Source of the DNA: Chloromonas sp. AAM2
Taxonomy: Eukaryota; Chlorophyta; Chlorophyceae; Chlamydomonadales; Chlamydomonadaceae
NCBI GenBank assembly: GCA_004335635.1
Contig: QAXH01003871.1
Location: forward strand, 1-18,449
Direction of reading: 5' to 3'
Length of the DNA: 18,449 nucleotides
A program made the position numbers and the translations under genes. The notes below the pieces were generated by a model. It did no database searches. It saw only the letters and a program-made list of their open reading frames with translations, and was not told the DNA's origin. Of this stretch, positions 1 to 8,534 are shown piece by piece; position 1 is the stretch's first letter; each line of letters opens with the position of its first letter.

Positions 1-94
1 CTCTCCACAGACTCGTCTTGCATCGTGCTGTCGGTGCTTACGAGTTGGTCAGATAGGCAAGAGAGATCTCCGCATGCATGCTTGCGTTGCACAG

Positions 95-760
95 GCACCA
101 GGAGAGAGTGCGCCAGTGCGTGTCTTGGAGGCTCGCGTGAGGGAGCTGGAAGCCGCGCAGTTCAAGCACGAATCGCTTCTCACTGCACAGCAGGTGCAGA
201 TCCGTGAGTTGAAGCGGCAAAACACCGCTCCGGCCCAGGACAGGGCGGCACATGCCAGTGCGTTGCGGGCACAGCTAAGCCAGGCAGAGGCTAGGCTAGA
301 ACGGGTGCAGGAGGAGAGGGCGGGCCAGGTCATGGGATTGCAGGCAGAGTTGCAGCAGGCACATGACAAGGCAGAGCAGATGCAGAAGCAGCTAGTGACG
401 CGGCAGAAGGAAGACGCAGCTGTCATCCGTGTATTAGTGGCAGGAATAGAGAAGTTGAAACAGCAACTGTACCGGGCACATGTCAGCGCAAGGGAATACA
501 AGGCGAATGTAAGGGAATATAACGAGAAAGTGGACGAGCTTCTTCGAATGAGTGCAGACCTTGACTTCGAGCAGCACCACAGGGACGTGCTAAGGATTGC
601 GCATCTCACTCAGCTACAGCAGGAGACAGCCACGCAGCTCAGTCAAGCACAGCTCCAGCTCAGCCAGGCAGCCATGGAGATAGCACAGCTTCAGCGGGAC
701 AGGGCAGGCGGTGCCAGGGGTGGGGAAGAGGAGGCTGGCGTGGCAGCAGCAGCAGAGTAG
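95..760 (+). CDS. Coiled-coil protein, last exon (5' part outside window)
   Basis: This is an open frame of about 221 codons ending in TAG at 758-760. The frame is rich in Q, E, A, L and R with heptad-like spacing, for example LEARVRELEAAQ near the start and LQLSQAAMEIAQLQRD near the end. A long coiled coil therefore probably covers most of it, followed by a Gly/Glu/Ala-rich tail (GGARGGEEEAGVAAAAE). An ATG lies at 74, but TTGCGTTGCACAG at 82-94 looks like a splice acceptor in the same frame. I therefore read this as the terminal exon of a larger plus-strand gene whose start is left of the window. The function is unknown; coiled coils of this type occur in cytoskeletal, basal-body and Golgi scaffolds, and nothing here separates these. 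An alternative is a short intronless gene starting at 74. Confidence 0.7.
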   Translation, partial: APGESAPVRVLEARVRELEAAQFKHESLLTAQQVQIRELKRQNTAPAQDRAAHASALRAQLSQAEARLERVQEERAGQVMGLQAELQQAHDKAEQMQKQLVTRQKEDAAVIRVLVAGIEKLKQQLYRAHVSAREYKANVREYNEKVDELLRMSADLDFEQHHRDVLRIAHLTQLQQETATQLSQAQLQLSQAAMEIAQLQRDRAGGARGGEEEAGVAAAAE

Positions 761-1568
761 GAGCAGACTCTTGTATCCCCTTTTGCATGCACAGTGAATA
801 TTGATTGAAGCACATTGTTTGGCTGGACGTGGGCTGCATCAACAAGGTACGTGCACATGCACGTACATGACAAACACGTGAGCCGCAGTATGTTCCGTTG
901 ACCTTCGCCATGTGGCTGCACAGGGACTGGCTCCATGTGCCTCATGTGCTTGCATGTTGCCACTTGTGAACCTGTGAAGGGTGTGTGCGCCAGCTGCAAC
1001 ATAATGAACGCTTGTTTGCATATGCACAGTGTGCTGCTCTAACTTTGTTTGCTGTGCTCGCTGTGTCCTTGCACGTGCCAAACTCCGGGTGCCGGGCTCT
1101 TCATCGATGCTTCATATCTACCGCCTCAACAATCCTTACATGGTACGGATTGTTCAGCAAATCGTTCGTTCATGCACCCTATTGTCGCGGCTGCTGTTTT
1201 GACGCTGCTGTGCACCTGTGTTCCCTGTAGGCTTGCCTCTGGCTGGCGCTGGATGCTGGGCTGCTACGCTCATGCTGCTGTTTTGGACTGCTTGGATTCA
1301 AGGTGCGTTTATCAGCATAGCAGCTTGTGTATTCGTGTGTCAATGATGACTCAACACGCGAAGCCAATGTATCGACGTTCCACTGCTTGCCATGGTGCGG
1401 GTGCTTGCATGTAGCTGGACAGGACTTGCCACTGACTGGACGAGGAGCCAAGACGTCATGAGTGTCATCAGTGCAGAATTGACTGGCAGCAGATGCACTA
1501 GGTTTATAAGTACAAGGTTTTGCTTGACAGCCTGCGTGTGACTGTTATTGCTTTCTGTGCACGTGCAA

Positions 1569-1573
1569 TGTAA
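1569..1573 (+). terminator. Likely poly(A) signal TGTAA of the coiled-coil gene
   Basis: TGTAA is the usual polyadenylation signal of volvocine green algae. This is the first one on the plus strand after the stop codon at 760. It gives a 3' untranslated region of roughly 820 bases, and the stretch 761-1568 holds no convincing coding frame. Confidence 0.45.
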
Positions 1574-3106
1574 TCATAGGACTGGACCAAGATTTTTTTC
1601 TTTCCAAGGGTGTCCTGGACAATGTGTCACAGCCTAAGAAGTCGTACAACTGTGCAGAGATGCACCTGTGCAGCTCAGTACAGGAATGGAACTGTGGAGC
1701 GGTACACAGGCACTGCATCTTCAGTTGCACTCCTCAATCCCTCTTGCTAGAGTTTGCCAGCCTAGAACCGAGTTAAGTCTGCAGCAACATATAACAAGTC
1801 CTTCTCGAACCCAGACATGGTTCTTCCTGCACAAATAGTTCACAGGTGGGTTGCTCAAGTGCGTGTCACTTGAGGGTGTTTGGAACAGCATGGTTTTGAT
1901 GGGACGATTTGTTGTCAACTGCAATGGTGTGCACTCCCTGCTGCATGGTGCGCACTCCCTCCTTGTAACCAGAGCCTTACAATGCCATGCGGGATGCACA
2001 GGTATGTCACTTAAGCATAACACGCGTGTCTGAAGACCAATGTCAGCCTGGCCCAGATAAGCATGTGATCATCGTAATGTTGGCACAAAACCTCGACGTA
2101 AACGCCTTTACTTGGCACACCTTAAGGGTCAGCATGTACTGTACAGGCAGATCAAGCACATGTGAAACCCACGCATGACGGTTGTGTTGAAAAAGCCGTC
2201 CACCACGCCACCGAGAACGACAGAGAAAAACCAAACACTCTTGTATAAGTGTGGCATTAATGACCAACTTTCTCACCATGTCAACGCGCAACCCTTCACT
2301 GACCAAGACACTAACCTCTCGCATAGCTGAACCTAGGTGTACAATGTCCGCACGCCCTTACAAGGTTAGCTCTGATACCAATCTGCTGCAAGGACCGATT
2401 GTGGCCAGCAACTCACAACTATGATACAAACAACGCCGAACACAAACCACCCTATGCAAGACCGCCTCCAATCAAGAACTTGCGCTCTGCTCTCTGTACT
2501 CGCTCTAATAATAATCACAACCCAGGTCATCTGAACGATATGATATGCCAATGTTCAGCCTTGCTTGAACCGCGATGCCCCACCTGTGATCCCAATGGGG
2601 AACAATTGAATATTGAACAGCCTCTCTAGCCTGCTCTCCTGCTCAATGTTACGGGAGCAGCGTTTCAGCAGGCTGCAGCAATGCGCTGGGTAGTCCTGTC
2701 AACCAGCCTCTGGCGAAGTCTTCAAAAGCCAGTCATTGGAGCGATTGCGTGAAAATAGACATATTACTGTTGGTGCAGTACGATATGCAGGGAGCCCCTG
2801 CTGTCAAAGATTATAATTCTGCTGATGGCTCCCTCACCAACTGCTCTCATCAACTGTTCTTCCTGACTCATTGTTCTGCGCATGCCTCTCATCACTTGTT
2901 ATGCCTGAAGTTATAGCTCTCATTCGTTCCAAGTGGGTCCCTCATGAACGCAACCGACCAATCTAACCAAGGATGACCAGGGCTGCTCATGGGTTGTAGC
3001 CGCCCCTTTCTTCGACATGCCTGCATGGGTGAGTTGGGTGAGTCGGATGTGTTGTTAACTCACATGTTGAAAAGAGGCACAAGCCGTGAGGTGCTTGACA
3101 TCAAGT
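1574..3106. other. Intergenic space between convergent genes
   Basis: I see no supported gene here. Open frames are short, overlap on both strands and show no domain signature. Reverse-strand TGTAA signals at 1981-1977 and 2360-2356 could serve as alternative 3' ends for the minus-strand zinc-finger gene. A short direct repeat (GGTGYGCACTCCCT) occurs twice near 1925-1962. Confidence 0.5.
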
Positions 3107-3111
3107 TTACA
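3107..3111 (-). terminator. Possible poly(A) signal TGTAA of the zinc-finger gene
   Basis: The reverse complement reads TGTAA only 36 bases beyond the stop codon at 3147. That is a rather short 3' untranslated region for an alga, so the signals at 2360 or 1981 may be the ones used. Confidence 0.3.
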
Positions 3112-3146
3112 GAGCATGAGCTCGTTGATCAGCTGTGGAGGCGAAC

Positions 3147-4189
3147 TCACATTTTGATGGGGACGTGTGCGTGTGCATTTCGTGCTTTGCCGCCACCGCC
3201 ACATGTGCGGCACCGCATGTAGGTTGTCCTCTGGCAGGCTGAGCAGCCCAAGTTGTCATTGCTCCAGCGCGTACAGTTGCATGGCTCATATCTGCGCAAA
3301 CACCAACGAACAAGTGCATGATCACAACCAATCCCTGAGAGGGCTGGAAGGCATTCCTTGGCTGAATGGGAGCAGATGTGTAGCAGGCATGCTCAGGTGC
3401 TTGCAAACCAGAATCTGTGCGGAGACCTGTGCGAGGACCACTTGACATTGGCGTTATGATTGTCTTGGCCCACTGGCCCATATAAACCAGCACCAGTCCG
3501 GCCATGCAAGGTGCCCGGTGTGCCTGCCTTGTATACCAGATGCACTAATGCTGCACAATATCTGCCCCCCACAGTAGGGGTCACGACTAAAAGAAGGATG
3601 CTTGCAGACTGGGCATTGCGTGCTTGGTTCTGATCAACCAGCCACACGTCATCTGCCTTCCTCGGGAGGAATCGCAACGTCACGACCAATCCTCACCCGC
3701 TGCCTTGGCATCGTGGGCACGCCTCTCGTTCCTCATATTCTCCCTGTAGGCATGACGACAGTACAAAAGTCGCGTGAACTTGGGGAGCTCCAGAAGGGTT
3801 TCAATTGCAGGATCGCGTCGGCTGTGGCAGACTAGCCATCCGCCAAGTGAGGCGCGCAATGCATTCTTCGCAGCTGTGGGCCTCAGTGGCTAGGCTGAAG
3901 CGCTCACCTGCTCCGCCCCGTCGCCATGAGGTAAGAGGGCGTACGCGAGACCCACGCAGGCAGCCGTGGTCAAAATTCCAGATACTGCGCTGAATCCTGC
4001 CTCCATTGACGCCGGGTCAGCGCCAATAAAAGCCTGAGTGGCCAAGCTACTTCGCTGGCGCCCCTGGCACACCCGCCTGGGTAGCCTCAAGTCTGGTCTT
4101 GTTCCCGCCGAGACGCTTGCTGTGCTAGAGCGCTTGCTGAGCTCACCAGCAGCACATTGTGTGCCCTGCACACGCGAGAGCGTGTTCAT
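3147..4189 (-). CDS. LQY1-like thylakoid DnaJ-type zinc-finger protein
   Basis: Three exons join in phase: 4189-3908, 3743-3697 and 3291-3147, giving 157 residues. All junctions are GT-AG (donors GTGAGC and GTGAGG, acceptors CTACAG and GCGCAG). Residues 1-55 are rich in Ser, Ala and Arg and lack acidic clusters, like an algal plastid transit peptide. Residues 67-86 (SAVSGILTTAACVGLAYALL) form one membrane helix. Residues 103-144 are a cysteine module: CPRCQGSG, then CNCTRWSND, GCSAC and CRTCGGGG, and the protein ends VPIKM. The eight cysteines (103, 106, 114, 116, 126, 129, 137, 140) could bind two zinc ions. Plant proteins of this build (transit peptide, one helix, DnaJ-type finger), such as LQY1, act in photosystem II repair as thiol-exchange factors. 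Orthology to LQY1 itself is uncertain. The start is chosen for its CAA-ATG context. Exon 1 could read through to a stop at 3890, but that would lose the finger. Confidence 0.82.
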
Positions 4190-4350
4190 TTGAACAAGAC
4201 TCGCTTCGCTCCGATACGAGAAAAGCTTCAGGAATTGGGTCTCTAAGTTGAGAGTTGGCAACGAGATGTAGCAATAGTGATGTGCAGACGGTGAAAACGG
4301 TGGTGGAGTCTGAATTTTGGGGCTAATTCCTGGTGGGGCCGTGACGCTGC

Positions 4351-4383
4351 CACTCGTTTCAACGAATTCATCTCACTCGTTTC
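4351..4383. promoter_or_regulatory. Paired CACTCGTTTC elements upstream of the zinc-finger gene
   Basis: The 10-mer CACTCGTTTC occurs at 4351-4360 and again at 4374-4383, 23 bases apart, about 165-195 bases upstream of the minus-strand ATG at 4189. The position suits a repeated promoter element, but this is only inference. No TATA box is obvious. Confidence 0.25.
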
Positions 4384-5643
4384 CGATGAACTTTTTGTCA
4401 AACCTCTTTGCAATCATGCGTTGCGCGCATCCCCTGTGCCCGTCACAATAAACGTAGGCCGTGCACAGGAGCTCCGAGCGTTGCCATGAAGCGGCTAGCG
4501 AGCAGTGACGTGGAAGGGTGCACCATGCACTTCGCAATTCCCAGCGTGCAGTGAACGCAAGTCTTAGGCAAAGTCCTGCCTTAGGTGACACATTAACCAA
4601 CATGAATGATCCACAGTGTATGTCATGTCCGCTCTGGTACACTTTCCTGTCCAATGACGTACGCCCGCTGACTGTCACTAGAGGGGAGGGATTCCAACCC
4701 GTCCAACCTACAAGTGAAGGGGTAAATCACCATGCACGGTAAAGCAATTGTGAGGCAGGCATGATGAAATAAGGTATCCAGGTGAATCAATTGAAAGCAG
4801 CCTACACCTCTGGACATATCACCATCAAAACGTGCCATGCAACATGCACGCTCTGTCTACGATGTAGGATGAAATGTGTCCGTGTACAGGAGCCAGCCCT
4901 TCCCGCTCACGCCACGCATGATCAGCGTTCCTGCTTGTAGACTGACTTGCATGGAGCCTATGCCAGCCCAAGAGGTGTGCATACAGGTAAGACTTAGCAC
5001 ATCACCAACAGGGACAAGTGCTGGTGGTCGTCTCGCAGCGACTGTGATGCCCTTAACGTTTAGCTAGTTCGTGGCATGATCGTGACATTGACTTGAAGGG
5101 GTGTGGCGTTCGACCCTGTTGTGTGGCCCTTGAACGCGGACTGTGCTGGGCAAATTGAAATCTCACTTACATCCGGCTTATGGATATGCATGGTCTCTGT
5201 GTCCAGGGCATCCAGAGAGCCCACTGCCCCACATTCACACTGTGGTGACAAACTGATTGGCCCGTACTCGTCGGAACACATGCGTCCCTTGCCTCAAGCG
5301 TAGCTGTTCCTCATGCATGTTTTTACGCCCTGACGTGAGATGTAGCAGAAGAGCTCTTGATCCTCCTCACTCACAACAAACATGGTCGCTGTTTGCCACA
5401 CTCTCATGGCATCGCCTCACAGGCACGGCACGGGAAGGCCACTTTGTGCTACGTCCGCCTTCTGGCGAGGAGTTGCATGTCTGCTTTGAGGTGCTGTTGA
5501 GTCGAGTGCTGGGAGATAGCACAGGCTTGTGTACCATGTTGACCTTGCCGTTGTTGCTGAGGGTGCAGTGGTGACCAGTAGATTACATAACTATTTTTCT
5601 CCTTGCCCCTGCTGAGCAGTCCTCCCCGTACTGAAGGCCATTT
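4384..5643. other. No supported gene; open minus-strand stretches
   Basis: No gene can be supported here. On the minus strand, 5281-5060 and an adjoining frame from about 5060 to 4870 stay open and have a mixed, protein-like composition, interrupted by a stop at 5060. They match no family I recognise and may be a decayed gene or chance. The interval also contains one copy of the dispersed 42-base repeat at 4681-4722. Confidence 0.3.
4681..4722 (-). repeat. Dispersed 42-base repeat, copy 1
   Basis: On the minus strand this stretch matches 14588-14629 (plus strand) at 37 of 42 positions. The core is CCCCTTCACTTG, then AGGTTGGACGGG and TGGA. Similarity weakens on both sides. The piece GGGTTGGAATCCC resembles a Pol III B box (GGTTCGANTCC), so a tRNA-derived SINE fragment is possible. 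In the opposite sense both copies can be read as a peptide with QPVQP and SEG, so a transposon coding fragment is the alternative. Confidence 0.55.
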
Positions 5644-5655
5644 AAACAAAAACAA

Positions 5656-5714
<59 letters not shown>

Positions 5715-5729
5715 GCAAAAAAAAAACAA

Positions 5730-5788
<59 letters not shown>

Positions 5789-5790
5789 GC
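5644..5790. repeat. Duplicated (AAC)n microsatellite
   Basis: Two consecutive units of about 73 bases (5644-5716 and 5717-5790) share one internal order: an A-rich start (AAACAAAAAC type), then a long AAC run, then AACAGC. The array is thus a tandem duplication of a compound unit and not one uniform run. Apparent poly-Asn, poly-Thr, poly-Cys, poly-Val and poly-Leu frames over it are translation artefacts. Confidence 0.95.
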
Positions 5791-6362
5791 AAACATTGGC
5801 TCTTTTCTGAACTGCCTGGCTGATGACCCATTGGCTTAAATGATCAGGTGCCAACGGAGCACGCCTTATATGTCTTAAGGCCGCAACATCTGACAGCATG
5901 AATGCAACTGACTCCGGACAGTCAGGTCTACGTTTATGAACAACTTGGCTGATGTTGAATCGAACATCAGAACTAACGTCATCAATCCTCGTACCCAGAG
6001 CTGGCCTGGTGTGAGGCCTTGATGATGATAGGGTTGAGTTCGCTGAGTGATTTACCATGCTAATCTCCTGATGTTGCCCAACGGTCGTGCTTCAGAACCG
6101 ATGGCAAGTGCTGCCCTGCCTGCATCCTTCATTGGCGCGTATGGGGGCAGTCCTGGAGCTCAGTAATGCGTGAGGCCAGGGGCTGACAAACCACAGTCGC
6201 TGCACTGTAGTGCAGTTGGCACAATTGACAGAAAGCCTATGCGTGAGTGCTGGCCGGATGTAAGGCAAAAAGCACACTTGCTGTCCTAATCAGCGCAGTG
6301 TGAAGGATGCGCAATACGCAACTCCACAATGAGCAAGTATTAGCCAAAGCACTAGCACGCCC

Positions 6363-6391
6363 AAAAAAAGAAGTTTGCCAGTTCTGGGACA
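6363..6391 (+). repeat. CAGTTCTGGGACA dispersed repeat, copy a
   Basis: Twenty-nine bases (seven A, GAAG, TTTGCCAG, TTCTGGGACA) are identical to 18390-18418. Weaker similarity continues past the right edge (ATTTCTGGGACTGG against GTTTGTGTGAATTGG). Confidence 0.8.
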
Positions 6392-6510
6392 ATTTCTGGG
6401 ACTGGCATTAAAACCGGTGTGTCTCAGCACATACACGCGTCTGTATGTGTTTGTCAATTACATACAGGGTGAATCGCGGGGTGACCATCGCGTGTTGTGG
6501 TAGACGGCGC

Positions 6511-6535
6511 ATTGCCACTTCTGGGACAGCAAACC
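6511..6535 (+). repeat. CAGTTCTGGGACA dispersed repeat, copy b
   Basis: ATTGCCACTTCTGGGACAGC followed by AAACC matches the repeat core with one change (CACTTCTGG for CAGTTCTGG). It shares the extension ACAGCAA with copy c at 12480-12451. It lies about 120 bases after copy a in the same orientation. Confidence 0.6.
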
Positions 6536-6877
6536 AGGACTAGACAGGAACTACAGTGTCATAAGACAAACGGGTGTGTGACGCGACTGACCGGTATACC
6601 TCAGAAGTCGGTAATGTAAGTCGCCACCAAGTGTTCCTGCTTCACTCTCTTGAGCAAACTCGTGTGTTGCGCACGGAGACGTCCCACAGCCTGTTTCCAA
6701 TTCTCCTTTCTTGGTTGTTCTGGCATTTGAGGTGCATCTGACGTCAGCCCTGCCACCATGTTGGGCATGGCTCAGATGAACATGGCTGGGCATTTGAGTT
6801 GCCATGTTAGACTGAGGCCGCTAGCCATTCCTGCGGCCTGTCCGAGAGCAGGCGTGGCATCTGCCTGGATGATTGCA

Positions 6878-6898
6878 CATCTACCGTGCCGGTAGATG
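6878..6898. repeat. Perfect hairpin, 9-base stem and 3-base loop
   Basis: CATCTACCG, loop TGC, CGGTAGATG. There is no U run after it and no gene next to it, so no function can be assigned. Confidence 0.6.
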
Positions 6899-7347
6899 CT
6901 GATATTTCCTACAGTGTTGACCCTATTCTTGGCTGTTGATGGAAGTGGACCGCGTGCTGGGCTGAGCCACACCAGTACAACCGCCACACCATGCCGGCAT
7001 ATTACGGAGGGCATCGTCCGAACCTGCTGGCAACAAGTTCTGCTAGCAATTAACTCGGATATGGGTTTTCGGGTGTGACCTACATTAGGCGGCATGTATC
7101 TAGTGCCCAATGAAGCGCTGAGGCTGTCTCAGTCGGGGGGTGGAGGGCTTCGCTACCTCCCCAACGAGGCGAGTGGCCATGCTGCTTTACATACCTTTGC
7201 TCATTGCCACAGATGGGCATTGCATACAACTTTTGGCTCGGACAATCATCATCAACCTGTCCCAGTTAAGTTTGGGATTTTCTAAATCCTTCAAACTATG
7301 CCACACGTGAACAAGGAAGCAAGTCCAACACTGCCCACACAGGAGAC

Positions 7348-7407
7348 GTCAGGACGGTCAGGTCACATGAGGTGGGGGACTTTAACCTGTCAGGCGGTCA
7401 GGTCACA
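7348..7407. repeat. Short direct repeat
   Basis: GTCAGG(A)CGGTCAGGTCACA occurs at 7348-7367 and 7389-7407, 41 bases apart. The second copy lacks one A. Confidence 0.7.
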
Positions 7408-7842
7408 CTGAACGGACCCAGAGCAACTTGCACACCACACTCTCAGCCGGGATCAAGACAACGACGGAACATAGTATAGAAATGGAACTGATCATATACA
7501 GTGACAGTCCCTATTTCCGACCGGCCCAAGATCCGATCAACAAAATCGACGCGTGGATAGCGTAATGGGCTTTGGTAGGATAAAGGGACAGTCACTGTAC
7601 TTAGTGCCTCTGGGCAGCAGCAAGGGTACATGTGCGCAGGGGTCACTAGTCCACAGCTTGAACACCTTGCCTCAATATAACGGCATCGTACCCTGGCTGA
7701 TGCATGGTCTGTTGATTCAAACACCATCAGCCAGGAGGTGAGCTTATTGATGCAAGCGGCATCAAGATAGCCACCTGGCGTGACCTGAATTGTCACTATG
7801 ACTGGTGAAATAAAGCCTGGTACAGTGCGTACTTAGTTAGCA

Positions 7843-7847
7843 TTACA
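7843..7847 (-). terminator. Likely poly(A) signal TGTAA of the kinase gene
   Basis: This is the first minus-strand TGTAA after the kinase stop at 8535. It implies a 3' untranslated region of about 690 bases, and I see no coding exon in 8534-7848. Confidence 0.45.
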
Positions 7848-8534
7848 AAGGCGGCCGTGCACAATCTACCTGTGCGTCCTGGGTCCCATTCGATCACAGA
7901 ATGATGTCTACTCTCAAGTGAAAGATCACAATAGCAAACAAATCACAGAACATACATACTGGCTTGACAGAGATCACAGCTTGTGTCGAGGGGCCACAGT
8001 TGTCTCAACAGGTTACCCACCGCCCCCCTTCTTCCTCCCCCATCAAATGATCCGACAAATCGCACAGTGCCTCGAGAGAATCGCCTTATCTTTCCAGTCC
8101 AGACCCCAAGCCATCCTAGTCACGTGAAGAGGGAAAAACGACATCTTTGTGTTTGCCTAGCATCCCAGGCTCTGGGACGCTGCTGTAGTTCGACTTGATG
8201 TCCACCCTTGGATATTATCACAGTCTGCAAGGCTGGTCAGTGACGAGGGATGTCAAAGAGTTGTCTGGGAGCCCTCCTGATGCTATGCATGCCAAGCAAA
8301 GGATGGACTCCGTTCGAATGCACAGTGGCACGATGACTCTTGGTCAGTCTACCGTCACGCCAACACGTCCAATCATTCCCCATGATTCTGCATGGCAAAG
8401 TTGAGGCAAGAGTGAGTCGTACTGCAGTCCCAACATGCACACGCATCAGCACTTGTCAGCAACCATGTATGGAACCAAAACTCACCGCTGGTGTGGTGGA
8501 ATGTTTGCTGCAACAACTCAACTGCAACGACAGC

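Larger units (their letters stand above)
5791..7842. other. Intergenic region without a supported gene
   Basis: I find no gene here. Several minus-strand frames of 60 to 117 codons are open (for example 7796-7443 and 6058-5790), but they have no domain signature, no splice-linked neighbours and uneven composition. The region holds two copies of the CAGTTCTGGGACA-type repeat (6363-6391 and 6511-6535), a 9-base-stem hairpin (6878-6898) and a short direct repeat (7348-7367 and 7389-7407). Confidence 0.45.

Noticed and set aside
49..609. Minus-strand frame of 186 codons rich in Ser, Cys and Ala
   Set aside because: It is the antisense shadow of the coiled-coil exon; CAG and GAG codons give Leu, Ser and Cys-rich antisense frames.
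4681..4722. tRNA gene suggested by GGTTGGAATCC
   Set aside because: No cloverleaf, A box or anticodon arm can be drawn around it.
5257..5574. Plus-strand frame of 105 codons
   Set aside because: Competing frames overlap on the other strand and there is no recognisable motif.
5449..6058. Long frames with poly-Val, poly-Leu, poly-Cys, poly-Asn or poly-Thr
   Set aside because: They are translations of the (AAC)n array in different frames, and the flanking parts show no domain.
6200..6215. Palindrome CTGCACT-GT-AGTGCAG
   Set aside because: The loop of two bases and lack of context make it an unremarkable palindrome.
7443..7796. Minus-strand frame of 117 codons starting with ATG
   Set aside because: No domain, mixed composition and no splice-linked partner; it lies downstream of the kinase poly(A) signal.
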